DNA of 64,000 nt from Aotearoamyces nothofagi (GCA_015345905.1 JADDTR010000017.1:1-64000), one strand, 5' to 3'; positions 1 through 13,626 are shown, counted from the first letter of the stretch. Made by a program: numbers and translations. The notes: generated from the sequence alone by a model not told the origin.

Positions 1-1680
1 TTATAGTAAGTTACTATAAGCTATTATAATATATAGTAAATTACAATAAGATATAGTACTTTAATATATACTACTAGATAAATATTTGTTGTAATTCAAT
101 GAATTGAGTTGTTTAAGGATAGATACTACTGGAGATTCAAGGTGTATACTTGTAAATGTTGAAGAAGTTGTACAAAGGGTATTACTTAAACAAATTAGAT
201 AGATTTGGATATATATACCTCCTTCTAATTTTATATATCTAATAAGTGCTAAGACCTTTATATTACCTTATAGTAACTTACTATAGCATTTATATATAGA
301 TCTAATATAATATACTAGCAGCTGTATATATACTAATATTTTTTATATAGGCCTTGGTATAGATTATATATAATCTACTAGGTTATAGAGATAGGACACT
401 TTAGCTACAAGCAGACATTGGCCCTACTAAAGGAGACAGCATTCTGGCCTAGAATAGATCAGGATATACAATACTATATCAAGGGTTGCTAGAAGTGTCT
501 CTGAAACAAGGCTTCTAGATATAAGAAGTATAGCCATCTGGTACTACTCCCTGTCTCTACAGCTTGCTAGAGTAGAGTAGGTATCGATTTCATTACCAAC
601 CTACCAAGAACCAAGAAGGGACAAGATAGGATAGCAGTTATAGTAGACCACTTTACTAAGATAGTACACTTCTACCCTATTATAATCAAGGGGCTCAATG
701 CCAGGAAGATAATAGACCTCTTCCTAGACAATATAGTCCGCCTCTATAGTATACTAGATAGTATTATATCCAACAGAGATAGACAGTTCATTAACACCTT
801 CTAGGCCCACCTTTACTAACACCTTAGGATTGAGTAGCTGCTTACCACCGTCTATTACCTACAAGGTAACGGCTAAACCGAGCAGCTGAACTCAACTATT
901 GAAGTCTACCTTTGGTCCTATTGCTTCTATAAGCAGAAAGACTAGAACACCTAGCTACCATTGAGAGAATTCGCCTACAATAGGTTCTAGTACTCTGCTA
1001 TAAAGGTTACCCCTTTCTATACCAATCAAGGATAGAAGCCTAGGAGCCAGATTTATCTAGAGATACTAGGGGAACTCTTGGAGGAGCTAGTAGTAATAGT
1101 ATATACCGACAAAATACTAGAGCTCCTTAAGCAACTTATAGAAACCCTTAAGAAATCAAGGCTTACTATAGGAAAGTACTATAACCAGAAGCACCTCAAC
1201 AAGAGTTTTGAGATAGATGACTAGGTTATACTCTAGATAGACGACATCAAGTCTCTCTGTCTATCTTGCAAGCTTGACTACTAGAAGATTGGGCTGTTCA
1301 AGGTCACTGAGATCATCGGAACCTAGATCTATTGTCTGGCCCTGACTGCAGGACTAAGACTCTATAATGTTTTTTATATCTCTAAGTTGGAAGAATCAAC
1401 AGCTCCAATCAAGAGGCAGACTAGGTTCTACAACGACGACAGTATAGAAGACTAGTAGAAGAACGATAATAATAACTAGGAGTACAATGTCAAGAGAGTC
1501 ATTGATTCCAAGAGGGGTAACAGCACTTTTGAGTACCTGGTTCAGTAGGAGGGCAACTATAAGAACTCCTAGGAACCAATTGTATACCTCAAGGGTTCCT
1601 TCGATATAGTAGAGGCCTTCTATAAGAGCTGCCTTAACAAGCTAAAGCTTCTAGTCTACAAATTTAACTAAGGATCTAGA
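1..1680 (+). mobile_element. Fossil Ty3/Gypsy-type retroelement, 3' pol portion
   Basis: This stretch reads weakly, on the plus strand, as the end of a Ty3/Gypsy polyprotein. A zinc-binding integrase segment lies around 380-560, the integrase core around 560-1100 and a chromodomain-like tail near 1500-1670. The element is broken, with dozens of breaks, and is cut off by the left edge of the window, so LTRs cannot be paired. The DNA is very rich in TA dinucleotides, which fits repeat-induced point mutation (RIP) followed by drift, so it is probably old. The family call rests on domain order and is an inference; no search was run. Confidence 0.6.
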
Positions 1681-3200
1681 ATTAATTTTCCTTGGGAAAA
1701 ATGAATAAATATTCAAATTTCTGAAAAAAATTAATCACTAACCAGAACCTGTTTCCTTCGGGAATTTCGATATACCATTCTATTCTCTAGGCACCTAGAG
1801 CCCTTCTATCCAAATCTTAGACAATTCTACTCTAGTCCCCCTCTAGGAAGGGGAAAAATGTTGCCTTGATACTAGGCCAATTGTCTAGAAATCTACTAGC
1901 CAATAAGGACCCCTATAGTATAAGTACTAAAAATCTCGTCTAATACAGCTGTATATACTATTACTATATAAGGGCATCTATTGTCTAGTCTCTACTTCCT
2001 TTCTTAACTACCAAAACCTTATCCTAACAATATACTACCTACTATAGTAGAACCTATTATATTCTATACAATACTACTATCTAAAGTAATAGACTCTAAG
2101 TACCCTATAGTAGTTAAACACCCCTGGAACAAGAAGAATATACAAAAACCACCTAGGGACAGAGACTAGAAGACTATTACTGCTAGCCACCTCTAGCTCC
2201 CCTAGCCTCTCTAGACTAAGAGTACCTCCTAAGACATCAGAATCTTCATCCTCAAGCTACTCTTCTCTAGAGGGATAAAGAAAGACCTCTGGCACCTAGT
2301 GCCCTTTCCAATCACCTTCAAGGATAGCCAAAACAAATCCTAGTAGATCAAGGAGGAAGAGATCTAGGTAGAAGAGTTGGGCATCTACTACTACTACTTT
2401 TCTGAGAGGATCTAGGCCCCAGCAACAACTAGGATCGATTTCTTCATTATAGAGACTACTATCTAGGTAGGAACTAGAGTAGGATAGAAGAACTTATTCT
2501 GGTATATCTAGCTAGTAATAGACAGATCTATTGCTGGCAGTAGTCATGCCTATAAGGTGCTCATCTAGGACTACAACTTACAACTCCTATTTAGAGACTA
2601 GGACAAGATCTATATCAAGGACCTCCTAGCTAAGTAGTAGCAGCTCTAGACAGCCTGCTATAAGCCCAAGTATACTAGGCTCTAGATAGGAGACTTAGGT
2701 AACAGGAAGCCTAGGATCTATATAAACCTCACTAGCAAGAAGCTGGCTGACCTAGTAAAGTCTAAGCAATTTCAGCTACTAGTACCAATAGACAAGAAGG
2801 ACCTGATAAAGTAGAACTAGCAACTAGTAGAGAAAGGGAGATGCCTATTAGAGAAGGTAAAGCCAGAGGAACCCTCTAAGGAAAGTCTAAAGCCCAAGGA
2901 TATACTACCTCTACTAGAGACCTAGACTATAATACCTCTATCCTTTACATCTATCAACAAACTAAAGGAGCCAATAAGAGAGAAGGCCAGGGCAGAGAAT
3001 ATCAACTAGCCAACTACCTCCAACACTCACTTCAAGATACCAAAGAGAGTAGAGAGTTATAAGATAAGACAACTTAGAATAAAGCTGGCAGAGAAGGCTA
3101 AGAAGGCTAGAGCTTTGAGATAGGAGAAGAAAAGGGACAGAAGGCATTGATAGTATTAGAGACAATACTACTAGAGAAGGAGTATTGTTACAGGACAGTA
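1681..3200 (+). mobile_element. Second degenerate repeat-derived segment, family unclear
   Basis: Between 1681 and about 2030 there is TA-rich DNA with no coding character. From about 2030 to 3150 a plus-strand coding-like bias returns, with lysine-rich stretches near its end. It has the same base skew as the integrase segment to its left and is likewise broken many times. It may be another reading frame of the same element or a neighbouring repeat. I do not recognise a domain. Terminal repeats were not found by eye. It is treated as a fossil. Confidence 0.35.
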
Positions 3201-3559
3201 TAGGAACTGGAGCAAGACTCTAAGAGTCCTCTGTTTGTTGTTTGTTATATTTGCTATATTTGCTTCTCTCTGTTTGTAGTTTGTACTTTAGGTATTTGTT
3301 GTTTGCCTGGTTTGTTTCTAGAGACAAAGTGTCTAGCTAGATATCTCTAGGACTATAGATAGCAAGCTTACCTCTACTACTCTTTGCTCTTTAGCTTTAT
3401 AACAAGACTATTTCCAAGCTACACCTTCCTATCTATTTTTTCCCTTTGTAATGACCTTGTATTTTCGTTACTAGGGCCTTCTTTTATCAGGTCCCTCTTA
3501 TATATAGTATATACAATTCTAAGAATTCTATATACCTGCTTCTATAAATTTAGTAAACT
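3201..3559. other. TA-rich spacer without recognisable gene
   Basis: This is low-complexity T-rich DNA between the fossil element and the minisatellite. Short TTTG-rich runs occur near 3229-3320. No conserved reading frame is visible. The apparent reading frame at 3384-3578 opens with TTG and has no recognisable protein character. Confidence 0.5.
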
Positions 3560-4272
3560 AGATATACTTGCTCTCTAGAAATTAGATATATATACTCTCT
3601 AGGAATTCAGTATATATACTCTCTAGTAATTTGGTACCTATATAATTAGACAACTCTAATACTCAGGATATCTGTCTCTATAAATTGAGTGAATTGAGTA
3701 TATCTACTCTCTAGGAATTTGGTATATACTTTCTAGGAATTGAATAAATTGAGTGTAATAGCTCTCTAGGAATTAGATGTATACTTTCTAGAAATTAGGT
3801 GAATTGGGTGTATACTACTGTCTAGGAATTGGGTATATACACTCTCTAGGAATTGGGTATACACGCTCTCTAGGAATTAGGTTGTCTATATACTTAGGCA
3901 ACCCTATTTAGGAATTCGGTATATATGCTCGGTGGTATATACACTCCTAGGAATTGAGTGAATTAGGTGTACACCGCTTCCTAGGAATTGGGTGTACACG
4001 CTCTCTAGGAGTTGGGTGTATACGCTCTAGGAATTGGGTATACACGCTCTCTAGGAGTTGGGTGTATACGCTCCTAGGAATTGGGTGTACACGCTCTCCA
4101 GGAATTGGGTGCACGCACTCTCCAGGAATTGGGTGTATACGCTCCTAGGAATTGGGTGCGTACGCTCCTAGGAATTGGGTGCACACGCTCTCCAGGAATT
4201 GGGTGTGTACGCTCTCCAGGAATTGGGTGCCTGTATACTCAGGCAACCCCATTCGGGAATTCGGTGCGCGCG
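3560..4272. repeat. Decaying minisatellite, unit about 20-26 bp
   Basis: An imperfect tandem array is built around the core GGAATTGGGTGTACACGCTC followed by TCCA, TCTA or nothing, giving units of roughly 20-26 bp. The right-hand copies (about 4080-4235) are GC-rich and very similar. Copies become more divergent and AT-rich to the left, towards the retroelement fossil, mostly through C-to-T and G-to-A type differences. Peptides translated from the array are repetitive and have no protein character, so no gene is called. Confidence 0.85.
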
Positions 4273-4450
4273 CTCGGTGGTGTACTTGGTGGTGCACGCG
4301 ACCGAAGAATAGGCAATTCTAAGAACTAAATACATGAATAACTCAACAACCATTGTAGGTACACTAATTCTGAGAGCGGCAATGAAACTGCACTATTGAG
4401 TATATTCAGGCCCTAAATTCTAGGGCCTGTAGAACCACGTTGAAATTCTT

Positions 4451-4670
4451 AGGGTTATTGGTATTACAGTGTAATACCGATAGGTGCCTGCACGGACTAC
4501 ACCTTAAATCTCCTATAGTAAAAAATTGGTATTACAGTGTAATACCAGAGCACTAGTGTTAGGGTTATTGGTATTATAGTGTAATACTGCTGGGTACCTA
4601 TATAGACCAAACCTTAAATCTCCTATAGTAAATTTTTGGTATTACAGTGTAATACTAGAGAAATAGTATT
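4451..4670. repeat. 110-bp tandem duplication with internal palindromes
   Basis: Two head-to-tail copies, 4451-4560 and 4561-4670, have exactly the same 110-bp period. Each copy contains two near-perfect 19-bp palindromes of the form GGTATTACAGTGTAATACC, starting near 4460, 4528, 4570 and 4638. A third fragment of the unit end (GTAATACCAGAGAAATAGTG) lies at about 4990-5009, after roughly 320 bp of unrelated sequence. Such a layout may be left by a small non-autonomous DNA transposon, but no terminal inverted repeats or target-site duplications could be fixed. Confidence 0.75.
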
Positions 4671-5141
4671 AGGGTATAAAGGAAAGGCAGATTTCTAGCC
4701 TGTAAAGGTGTTATTCAATGTTTACCTCACGAATCCCGGTGGTTCCTAGCAACTTTCGTTCCAAATATTTCAAGTTATAATTGACATTGGTCAAACCTTG
4801 CTCTTGCTGTAGCCGTTTCTGATACGGCATATATGCTGAGGTGAAATTGGGAGCACTTCTCTTCCCCTCTTGTCACTATCACCAAACTCAACTCTTCTCT
4901 TGACGAACAAGCGTTCGTCGCATAACGCCATGAGATATGTAGTGAAAATCTCCTATTACAAGACACATCGATGATATTCTTGACCCAGTCGTAATACCAG
5001 AGAAATAGTGTTAGGTTACCCGATTATTGATCACTACTATATTACGAAACAAGACTAGACAAATAGTAACATAGATATATGATTAATTTAATTCTTAATT
5101 ACCTTATTCACCTTATTTACACGTCTACTATACACGCAGCC
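4671..5141. other. Intergenic DNA downstream of ags1
   Basis: No gene is recognised. The stretch holds the third fragment of the 110-bp unit near 4990 and AT-rich DNA that probably includes the 3' untranslated region and poly(A) region of ags1, which is transcribed leftward. Confidence 0.5.
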
Positions 5142-8100
5142 CTACGGTTTACTCAGCTGTTCCTTCCGGAAAAATGCCAAGAACCCACCACAAACTAACA
5201 ATTGACACAGTAGGCCTACCCAGAACCATGCCTTCTGCAATCCAGGAGTAGGCCCAATCGTGAAATCCGGGAATATATCTCCAGGCCCTAATTTGTCCGG
5301 CGAAAAGGCTCTCGCGCATATCGTCGCCACTGACCCGATAACCTGCGCAGCAATAAGTGTAAACGCAATGTGATATCTGGTTAGTGTTTGTAGGAGTAGC
5401 ATGCCAAATCCTACGCCTTGAATCGCGTCGAGTACGCCCAACCACAGCCAGAGAGCGCGGCTGAACAAAGTTGACATTATTGCCGAGCCGACCCAGGGGA
5501 TGTAGGCTCCGATAGGTGTGCAGGACCATAACATCTGGCACCATCTCGGTGCACCCAGGCCGATAGCGAAAATGGGAAGGATCCAAGAGTGGTCTTTCGA
5601 CAACACGCCGAACAACCATAGGAAGGCAGCCCAAACAATGATGAAGAAGAAGAAAATCAGCAGTACAATCTGCCATGTCTCGGCGTGAGAACTGCTAAAT
5701 AGATAGAGCCAGTTTCGTCCATAGAGCGTACTCAGGAAGAAGTTTTGGATAATGACTGTGATGAAGAACCACATCACGATCTTCCGTCGAAATAGTGATG
5801 CGTAGAACGATGGTACTTTGCCTGGTGTTTGGCGGTAGTATTCTGGTAAGCCGAAAAAGATAACTAGTCCGATTACCCAAAAGAGGACTGCAATTGGGAT
5901 CGTCACGGCACTCATCAACGAACTAGCCGTTGTGAAAGAGCTATCCAGGCCGTCGGCCTCACGCTTGTTGAGGTAATCACCCCAGAACCATAATGCGCAC
6001 ACGTATATCTGCTGGGTGCCTTGGATCATGCATGCACGGAAGACCCACGATTTGACGGGCGAACCGCCCTCGTCACCAAAGTTCAAGGCGAAGAATATTG
6101 AACCGCTAGCCGCGGCTACGGCGTAAATGCATGTAGCGACGTTTTGCATCCAGCCTTTCCCAGTAGTACCTGACACAAAAGGTGTCATCCCTAGGAGGAA
6201 GAAGGCGAGACCGTAGAACAGGAATGGCGTGCTGAGGACGTAGACGGATTTCTTGTAACAGAAAATAGCCCACCAGGCGATCGATGCCGCGAGGTAGACT
6301 GAGCTTGTAACATAGAGTTTGCTAGCTGTTTCACCCACTGTACCGTTTAGCAGGGTGATCTGATAACTGTTGGCTGCGATGATTTGCCCAAAAGCCAACA
6401 AAAAACTGTATACAGGCCAAGACCCAAAACGATATTGAAGAATAAAGCTCAACCCCGTGGGAGGCTTGTAGTCTTTCCCAAGCAAGAACTGGTCTATGTC
6501 TGGCTGCTCATCTTGCTGACCATCGTCCATATACTGGTTCTGCAGTGGATGATGGGAGTTCCTGTCTCTATCCTTGTCAAACAATCTACTCTCTGTCCCC
6601 TTGTTGAAACTATCCGCAAAACTTGACCGGCGACTCATTCCCGAGATACTCGCCGTAGCAGGCCCGCGACCGAGCTTTGCGTCACGGAACTGATTAAACC
6701 ATTTCTTTTCGGACTTTATGAGGTATTCCTCAATGCAAAACTGGGTCTCGCTGTTTCCGCTATCCAGCTTTGCAAGAGACTTCTCAAAAGCGCGGTAGTA
6801 CTCGCCTTGAACGTCAGTGAAGAAGGGATCGACTTTTTGTAGCTTGAGGTCAGTTTTGTCGCCGACTACAGAGCTAAGCGATAGCATTGAGGCACGCTGA
6901 CTGGCACGATCTGCCATAAATGCTACAGGAGGTAGAAGAACGTCATCAGCCCCGGGGGAGCTTTCCCCGCTTGGGGATACTGGTCCCATAAAGTACCCGC
7001 TTTTTGGAGTCGTAGGCCGCGGTGGATTATGGCCATGCATGTTCTGCATCCTAGGTAAGGAGAATGTCTGTGTATTTGGAGATAAGAGCGCGGGACTAGG
7101 TGCGCGAGAGTTTCTTTGATCTCTTTGGTCTCTATACTGAGAAGCCTCCAGATCTTCTTGTGAAACAACATACTCTCCTTCACCAGAGCGTTCATCACGG
7201 TCGAGATCGTCGTTGAAATCATACACGCTTTCATCAGCTATGCTTAATCCTCCGGCTAACGAAGGAGTGCTGACATCCATTCGCCGCCTCCTCGTCGACT
7301 GATGGCCGGGTCCTGCTCTAAACCCAAGAGACAGTGCTCTGCTCAGCCCTGATGGTGGCGCTTCAATCGTGCTTGGTGTGACTGGCCGATTGTCCGAATT
7401 GGAAACATCAGTCTGACTACTGTTTGGACTCGCTAACGTCAATATCGACCTGGAAAAGGATCTTAGGCCTTGAGAAATCGGATGTTTTGCTTCCTTCTTG
7501 TGGATCTCAATAGCTCTACCCTGTAACGTTTCAAGATCATTAACCCATTGTATGACTGGAAATCGTTGTTTGGCACTTCGCGCTCGCATCATTTGTCGAA
7601 CCGCAAGTTTGGAGGAAAGAGCATCTTTGATAGCCATTTTAAACTGGTGCAGTAAATGTGTAGTGGTGGTTGATTCGACGGTATACCACCAGCCAGGCAT
7701 TTGGCCGAGACCACCAACGCGAGCTCCGATACCCAAAGCACCTTTTCGTCCAAATTCGACAGCGACCAAACCAAACGGCTCATCTCGAGATGGAATTAGA
7801 GCAAACTCGGCCCCGGAGAAGATGAAGGGAGGGAGAACAGTGAATTCAGGCTTGCTGAACACCCTGCCTGGATATTTCTTCATCAAAACGTCAAGCTTCA
7901 ATGCGGCGAACTTGCCGTAAAGGTCAATAACTGGACCGACACAAATCAATTGTACGTCCGGATGATCTTCCAGAACAGCAGGCATGACGTCGGCAATTAG
8001 ATCAATACCCTTCTGCATTGACCACCGGCCCACGAAAACTAGCAGATCAGCTTCAGAGTTCTGATCCAGTCCCGCCCATTCCTGGGCCCGTCTCTTCAGC

Positions 8101-11100
8101 TCAGGTCTGCTGTTCTCGAACTCAGTATTAACAACTACCTCTTTCGTGTCCTGGGCACCACTCCAGTCCGCTGTATCCGAAGGGTCGGGATTCGGTAGGT
8201 TCCCAATCTTGCTGAGGCCCCAGAAAATGGGGTAACGCGCCCATGAACGCTTACCGTATTTCCTACTCACGCCTACCGCGCCAAATCCTTTTTGGTGCAA
8301 ACGGAGGTACGAAGACGCGGCATGCAGAAGATTGAAAACGTCACCAAACTGTACATATTTTTCGGCGACCTCTTCGGACAGGTTATAGACGGCGCATACT
8401 TCTTTTTTCTCCTTCACTGAACGCATTGGCCAAAGTCCTTGGAATTCGGCGTTGTGCAGAGAGAGACAGATGGGTATCGTACGCGGCAATAGATGGAGCG
8501 GAGCAACGGCGCCGTGGTAATCGTTAATATGGTATATATCGATAGGGAAGCGTTGGATGGCTAAGGCAATACATTGATTCCATGCACTGTAATAGACTGC
8601 AGAGTCGAGGTCGTCCATGCGTGCTGGATACGGCTCTGACTTGCTCTGTGCGCGAAAAACCGGGGCGTCCAGGAGAACATAAGTAATATTCCGTAACGTG
8701 TGGTACTGGACCTCGATCGTATAAGATATACCTAGAATAGTGACTTCCATCGGTTCAGCGGGCTCATCAATGGGGTACTCAACATCACCGACACATGGAA
8801 CCACCCATATGAGGTCCTGATGGCCAAGATTCTTCCCCATCAATTGAGCCATGACACCCAACCCACCGATCTTGATCTTGATGGCCCAATCCTCGATATC
8901 ATATTCCATGGTAGCGATTAGAACAGTGCGTCGTCCTTTCGCACCGATATCCTGCGGAAGCCCGATGTTCGAACCCATATTGTGCATTGTAGTAAATCGA
9001 GTTTGTGTCATTTCTATCCCACCATTTCCCTTCTCCCGTCTCTTTAACGCACGGCGGATTGCAAGTGGAACCAGAGAGCGTGTATCACTGATACCGATTT
9101 TATTGAACTTGACGGAATAGAAGGACTTCATAAACAGCCAGACACTAAGACCCCCCGTTATTATGGGGACTACCCACATCAGGAAGACTAGAGCTATTTG
9201 GTGGTTCTGGTTGCCGTAAGGAATCAGATCATACTGGTAGGTGCCATCATTTACGACGACTTTATATCCTAGGTATGGAGTCGTGGGAAGTTTGGTGATG
9301 TTTATCAGAGTCGTAGTTAAAGAAGACGGTGGCATACGATCGAGAACACCGTCAGAATCCATGTCACCAAAGACGAAGGTCTGATCTGGCACGCCATCGG
9401 GGTTGATACCCCAGACATTGATCTGGAATACTGTAGAAAAGCCTGTTAGTCCAATTTCTACTGGTCAGAGAAAATTAACCTACCAGCTGGCCACTCGGTC
9501 ATAAAGTGATAATTCCAAAGATGGCCAGTATTGTCAAGACTAAACTTGTTGGCAATGCCACGATCATAGCCGTAGAGATTAAACGGGCCATGCGCAAAAA
9601 GATGTGGGAAACGGCGGGGTACTGGAGTCTCATCTAATATATCGCTATGCTGAAGGTAATCGCTGCTTCCAGAGATGGAGCTGTAATATTGCATCATTAC
9701 ATGCTCACCGCTCCACTTCTGAGCACTAGTCCCGTTCCATGACTGCGACGTGAGGCTGACATTTCCGCCATTATAGGTCTCCCAATCTGACCAGGAGGAA
9801 CCCCAATTCAAAGAGTAGCGAAATTGGTCTGCACCAGCAGCCTTGTGGCTATACCAAAGCGTTCCGGCCGAGTCTTTCGTAAGGAGTCCTGCCGTATAGT
9901 TGGCGAGTTGAGGAAACACAACGGGATTGTCAGATTGTCCAGTCCGAAAAAGGAACTTATCCACTGAACCGGTCGAACCATTTCCATTACTCAAAGTCAC
10001 ATTATTCAAAGTCACTGAGTGGATACCGTTCGAGACATTAGTCAAGTTCGCCTTGAAGATCCAGGTAGTTGGGATTCCGCCCACTAAACCCGTGATGTTC
10101 TGTGCCGAGACCGTTTCGCACGACGCAGTCGAATTGTCCAGTTGAGCAGTTGTCCCATCCTCTGTCTTGGAGGTTATATTGAGATTTGCCTTGAGATTGT
10201 CACAGTCCATTTCAGCACTGAAATGGACCTCTATTGCAACCGACTCCTGCTCTCCAGCTTGCACAGTAGATGTGAGACGCATGTCGTGGCCAGGCACGAA
10301 CGCGGTGATCATTGGACCCGGGCCAACCCATTTATCTTTTGGCACATACGCCTTGAATTCCCATGCAGAAAGTTCGATTTGGCTTAAGCAGCCGTTTGCG
10401 TCAGCGATGTCATCAAAATGCCAAGTTTGAGGGCTGGAGATGAGCTCAAACTCCTCATGAGGATAGAACAAATTTTTAACAGTTGTACCTGTCGCAAAAG
10501 GAGAGATCAAGGCGCTGGCATTGGTCGTGCAATCGAATGTATAGCTAACGGACTGGTTATCATTCTGATATAGTAGCCACACAGATTGACTCCCTTGGCC
10601 ACTACCAGATAAATCCTGAGTGTGTTTATATTCACTCCGTATGGTGCTCCATATGCCTGTCTCTGTAGCGGTGCCGTTACTACCAGGTAAATATAATTCG
10701 TGGGTTTGATTAGAGAGTTGTTGCAAGAACCACCCGTCATTTAAAACTGGATAGTTTTCTCGCATCTGATACATTGCCTTGATTATGTTTCGCACTGGAC
10801 TTGATGGGTCTCGATGATCGCGACTGTTCCATGGATCATTGCACCCTTCGGCTGCTGACTCTATTGGGAAGTCATAGTACTCACTACTTCCTAGAGTGTA
10901 GCATCCGTGGGTTTCCCATGCCGTTGCGGAAGACATAGATTGTCGACCAAAAATGTAATTGGTCGCTGTGTTGTCTAGAAGATAAAATGCTTGTTCCTCG
11001 CCCCAAAGCAGAAGTGGAATACCAGGCATATGCAACGTCGTAATGAATAGGCCCAATAGCATTTTTTCGGTTCCATTTGAGATGGCTGGCCAACGGAAGA

Positions 11101-12766
11101 CATCTTGATTCGTTACACCATACATATGCCTTGGATCAAATATGTTGGTGTTCGGGTTGACAAGATCATTAGTCTGCAGCATCTCATTCCAAGCCTCTAC
11201 CCAGTTGAGAGGCGTATCGTATCCGGCAGCAAGGCTACCGTCCATACCCAAGAACCGCGTAAGACTGCGATATACAGAATAGTGGAAAGCGGCTGAGTCG
11301 AGTGCATTATAGTCTGCATCACGGATAAAATAGGCCAAGGTTGAATTAGTAGTGGTATTGACTGCATCGTCAACGTTGAGTGGGAGCATGTCTGGCTGTC
11401 GACCGCGACCAAGGTAGATACTACCAAATGTGTTGCCACCAGTAACTTCTCCAGTAATAAAGAAGTTTGTTTTGTTAACAGATCTAGTGAATTGTCAGTG
11501 TAGCTCTACCTCCTAACTCTGTTACTGGGCAAGCTGACCGAGCACATTCTCGAACCGCATGACTGAAATCGCCCAGAGGATCAGGTGTTATCTGAGTAGC
11601 CTTATCCAAACGGAAGCCGTCAATATCGAGTTGCATGATAATGATGCAGGCGAAGTGAGAAATCTTGTTCAGCACAGGTGGATACCATTCTCGGAGACGA
11701 TCTTGGACGGATGCAAACTTCGATAATTGACGCTGCCAGTCAGGGAAAACACCAAAGGCTTCAGTATCACCATACTATAAATTAATTCATGTCAGAATTT
11801 CTTGTGCCACAACATCTTCACATATCCAAGCAAGTAGATGGTTTGTAATATACAATGAAGGGGTTGATTTCAGAGTGCGGGGAAAATGACAAGCAAATCT
11901 TAGCATAAAATCAAGACAAGTACTAACCTGGTCGAACTCAGAATCATAACAGCCGATCATATCATCTGTGACATCTTCCAAAACCGCATATCCTGTGTCG
12001 AGCCAAAATCTTGGATATGAGCAGGTATCATTATATGTGTCGCTGAACGCAAAATCATGATACTGCCTATTTGAATCGCGCCAGAGGACATTGTGCTCAT
12101 CAAGAAGAAATGGTGTTGACGAGTTCAAATAGCCCTCAAAAGCAATCAAGTCACCTAATGTCGACACCGTATTATCCAACACAACGTACATGCCTCTAGA
12201 ATGTATAGCTTCCACCGCAGTCCTCCACATGTCTATATTTCCAAAATGCTGGTCCAGCAATGTCAAGTCGAGCGGTGAGTACTGATCCGCGCTCCAGGGC
12301 ATATTTATCATGGGAGTTCCTGCAATGTAAATGCCCTTGATCCCAATTCCTTGTATATAGTCGAGGCTGTCAACAAGGCCCTGGAGATCGCCTCCATGCC
12401 GTAGTTGCGTTTGCATAATATCATGTTCGAACTTCGTACCGTTGATATCGTCGTTCGTAGGATCGCCATTTACAAATTTGTCGAGAAAGAGTGTGTAAAA
12501 CGGGAAACGCCAGTTCGTCGGAGATTCGTTATAGGTGTGCTATAAGTATGGACGTGAGTTAGTTGGTAAGAGTAATGCAGAGCTTGAAGGAATATCACAA
12601 GACGCCCAATGTCCTTACGTACATTTTCCCATTTACCCCAATAATAAAGCGGATCTACTGCGGAGGTGTTCTCGTTGAGGTTATAGCCAACATATTGCTC
12701 GTCGTAACGAAGCGCAAGCACTTGGACGCTCAAGATGCCCAACCATACACCTAAGACGGCGATCAT
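5142..12766 (-). CDS. ags1: Cell-wall alpha-1,3-glucan synthase
   Basis: Makes cell-wall alpha-1,3-glucan at the plasma membrane. Five exons on the minus strand (12766-12623, 12539-11928, 11774-11539, 11483-9484, 9430-5142) join in phase to about 2,426 residues, the usual size for the family. The first ATG is at 12766 and follows ACC; an upstream GTG in the same frame is not a credible start. Residues 1-18 form a signal peptide. An extracellular GH13 amylase-like domain follows, with DGFRLD and TGEVTGG motifs. A single membrane span lies near residue 1080. An intracellular GT5 synthase domain begins at KIGGLG near residue 1180. A multi-span C-terminal region from about residue 1990 is thought to export the chain. 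The gene is head-to-head with an agtA-like gene, as in known Aspergillus glucan clusters. Splice sites are inferred from consensus, frame and family sequence. Confidence 0.95.
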
Positions 12767-13596
12767 GGTAAAGGAGCTGGCGGCTAGTCGACAATACCAC
12801 ACCTAGTCATCAGTAGGTAAAAGAGTTGCCGCAATTAATGTGAAAAGACTCGTCCAAGTCGCTAAAACGAAGAAAGTGATAGTGATAGTTGTTGATCCCA
12901 AAGCAACGCAAAGAGTCCCGCGATAAGGTCAACCAAAAGAAATACAAAAGGCACAGGTGGATGTCAGTTGCTGGCAGGGAGCACAAGGCGTAAAAACAAG
13001 TAACGAATGTAGTAAACAATGAATGCGGGTGTGTAGAAGGCGGGAAGATTGAGTTGAGTGCAAGGGAGATACATAGACGCGCAAAAGCTCCGCTCGATTC
13101 CACCCCACAGGAAGCGATGAAAAGAGTGTTGGATGGAAGAAGGAAAGGGTTCTCGAACCAAGGGTACAAGGACACCCAGGACGCTCTCTCATGGGCAGAG
13201 CGAAAAGGAGAGATGAATAACGAAAAAACCCATCTGCTTTGGCACCAAGACGAGCAGTTTGGAGCGATGCCTGCAGATCTTGCGTGCCTCCCCTTCCAAT
13301 ACGAGGTCATTCTGGCTCCCATGGGTGCCCCTGGATTTGGAAAGCTTCGTCACAGGACTACGCCGTAAACAGCATGATACAGGAGAGGGAACTGGGCGCT
13401 CGAGACGTCCTGCACCATCGGCCATGGTCTGCAGTGGTTGTCGACGGTAGGCTCTTCTGGGCAGCATATGAGAGCAAACAAGACTGCAGCAGGGAAGAAA
13501 GAGGAAATCGCCTGGGTCCTACATGCAAGCCAGGCTAGCCTGTAATGCAAATTATACCGAAGGTGATGACGGACGACCGGCGATGGTGGGCGGTGG

Positions 13597-13626
13597 GTGC
13601 TGGCTGCTGGCTGCTGGCTGCTGGAC
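13597..13626. repeat. TGCTGGC heptamer tandem repeat
   Basis: About four near-perfect copies of a 7-bp unit (GCTGGCT in rotation) occur in the ags1-agtA intergenic region. Confidence 0.8.

Noticed and set aside
3560-4272. Array resembling a CRISPR locus
   Set aside because: The repeats are direct tandem copies without unique spacers, and the host is eukaryotic.
3954-4353. Open frames on both strands through the minisatellite
   Set aside because: They translate the tandem unit only (repeating IGCTRSPG-like peptides) and have no other coding evidence.
4449-4680. TTAGGG words suggesting an internal telomere repeat
   Set aside because: Only one hexamer occurs per 110-bp unit, with no tandem TTAGGG run.
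7498-7920. Plus-strand frame inside ags1
   Set aside because: It is antisense to the GT5 synthase domain, which has clear family motifs.
12767-12802. N-terminal extension of ags1 starting at 12802
   Set aside because: That codon is GTG; the first ATG (12766) directly begins a signal peptide, as in other glucan synthases.
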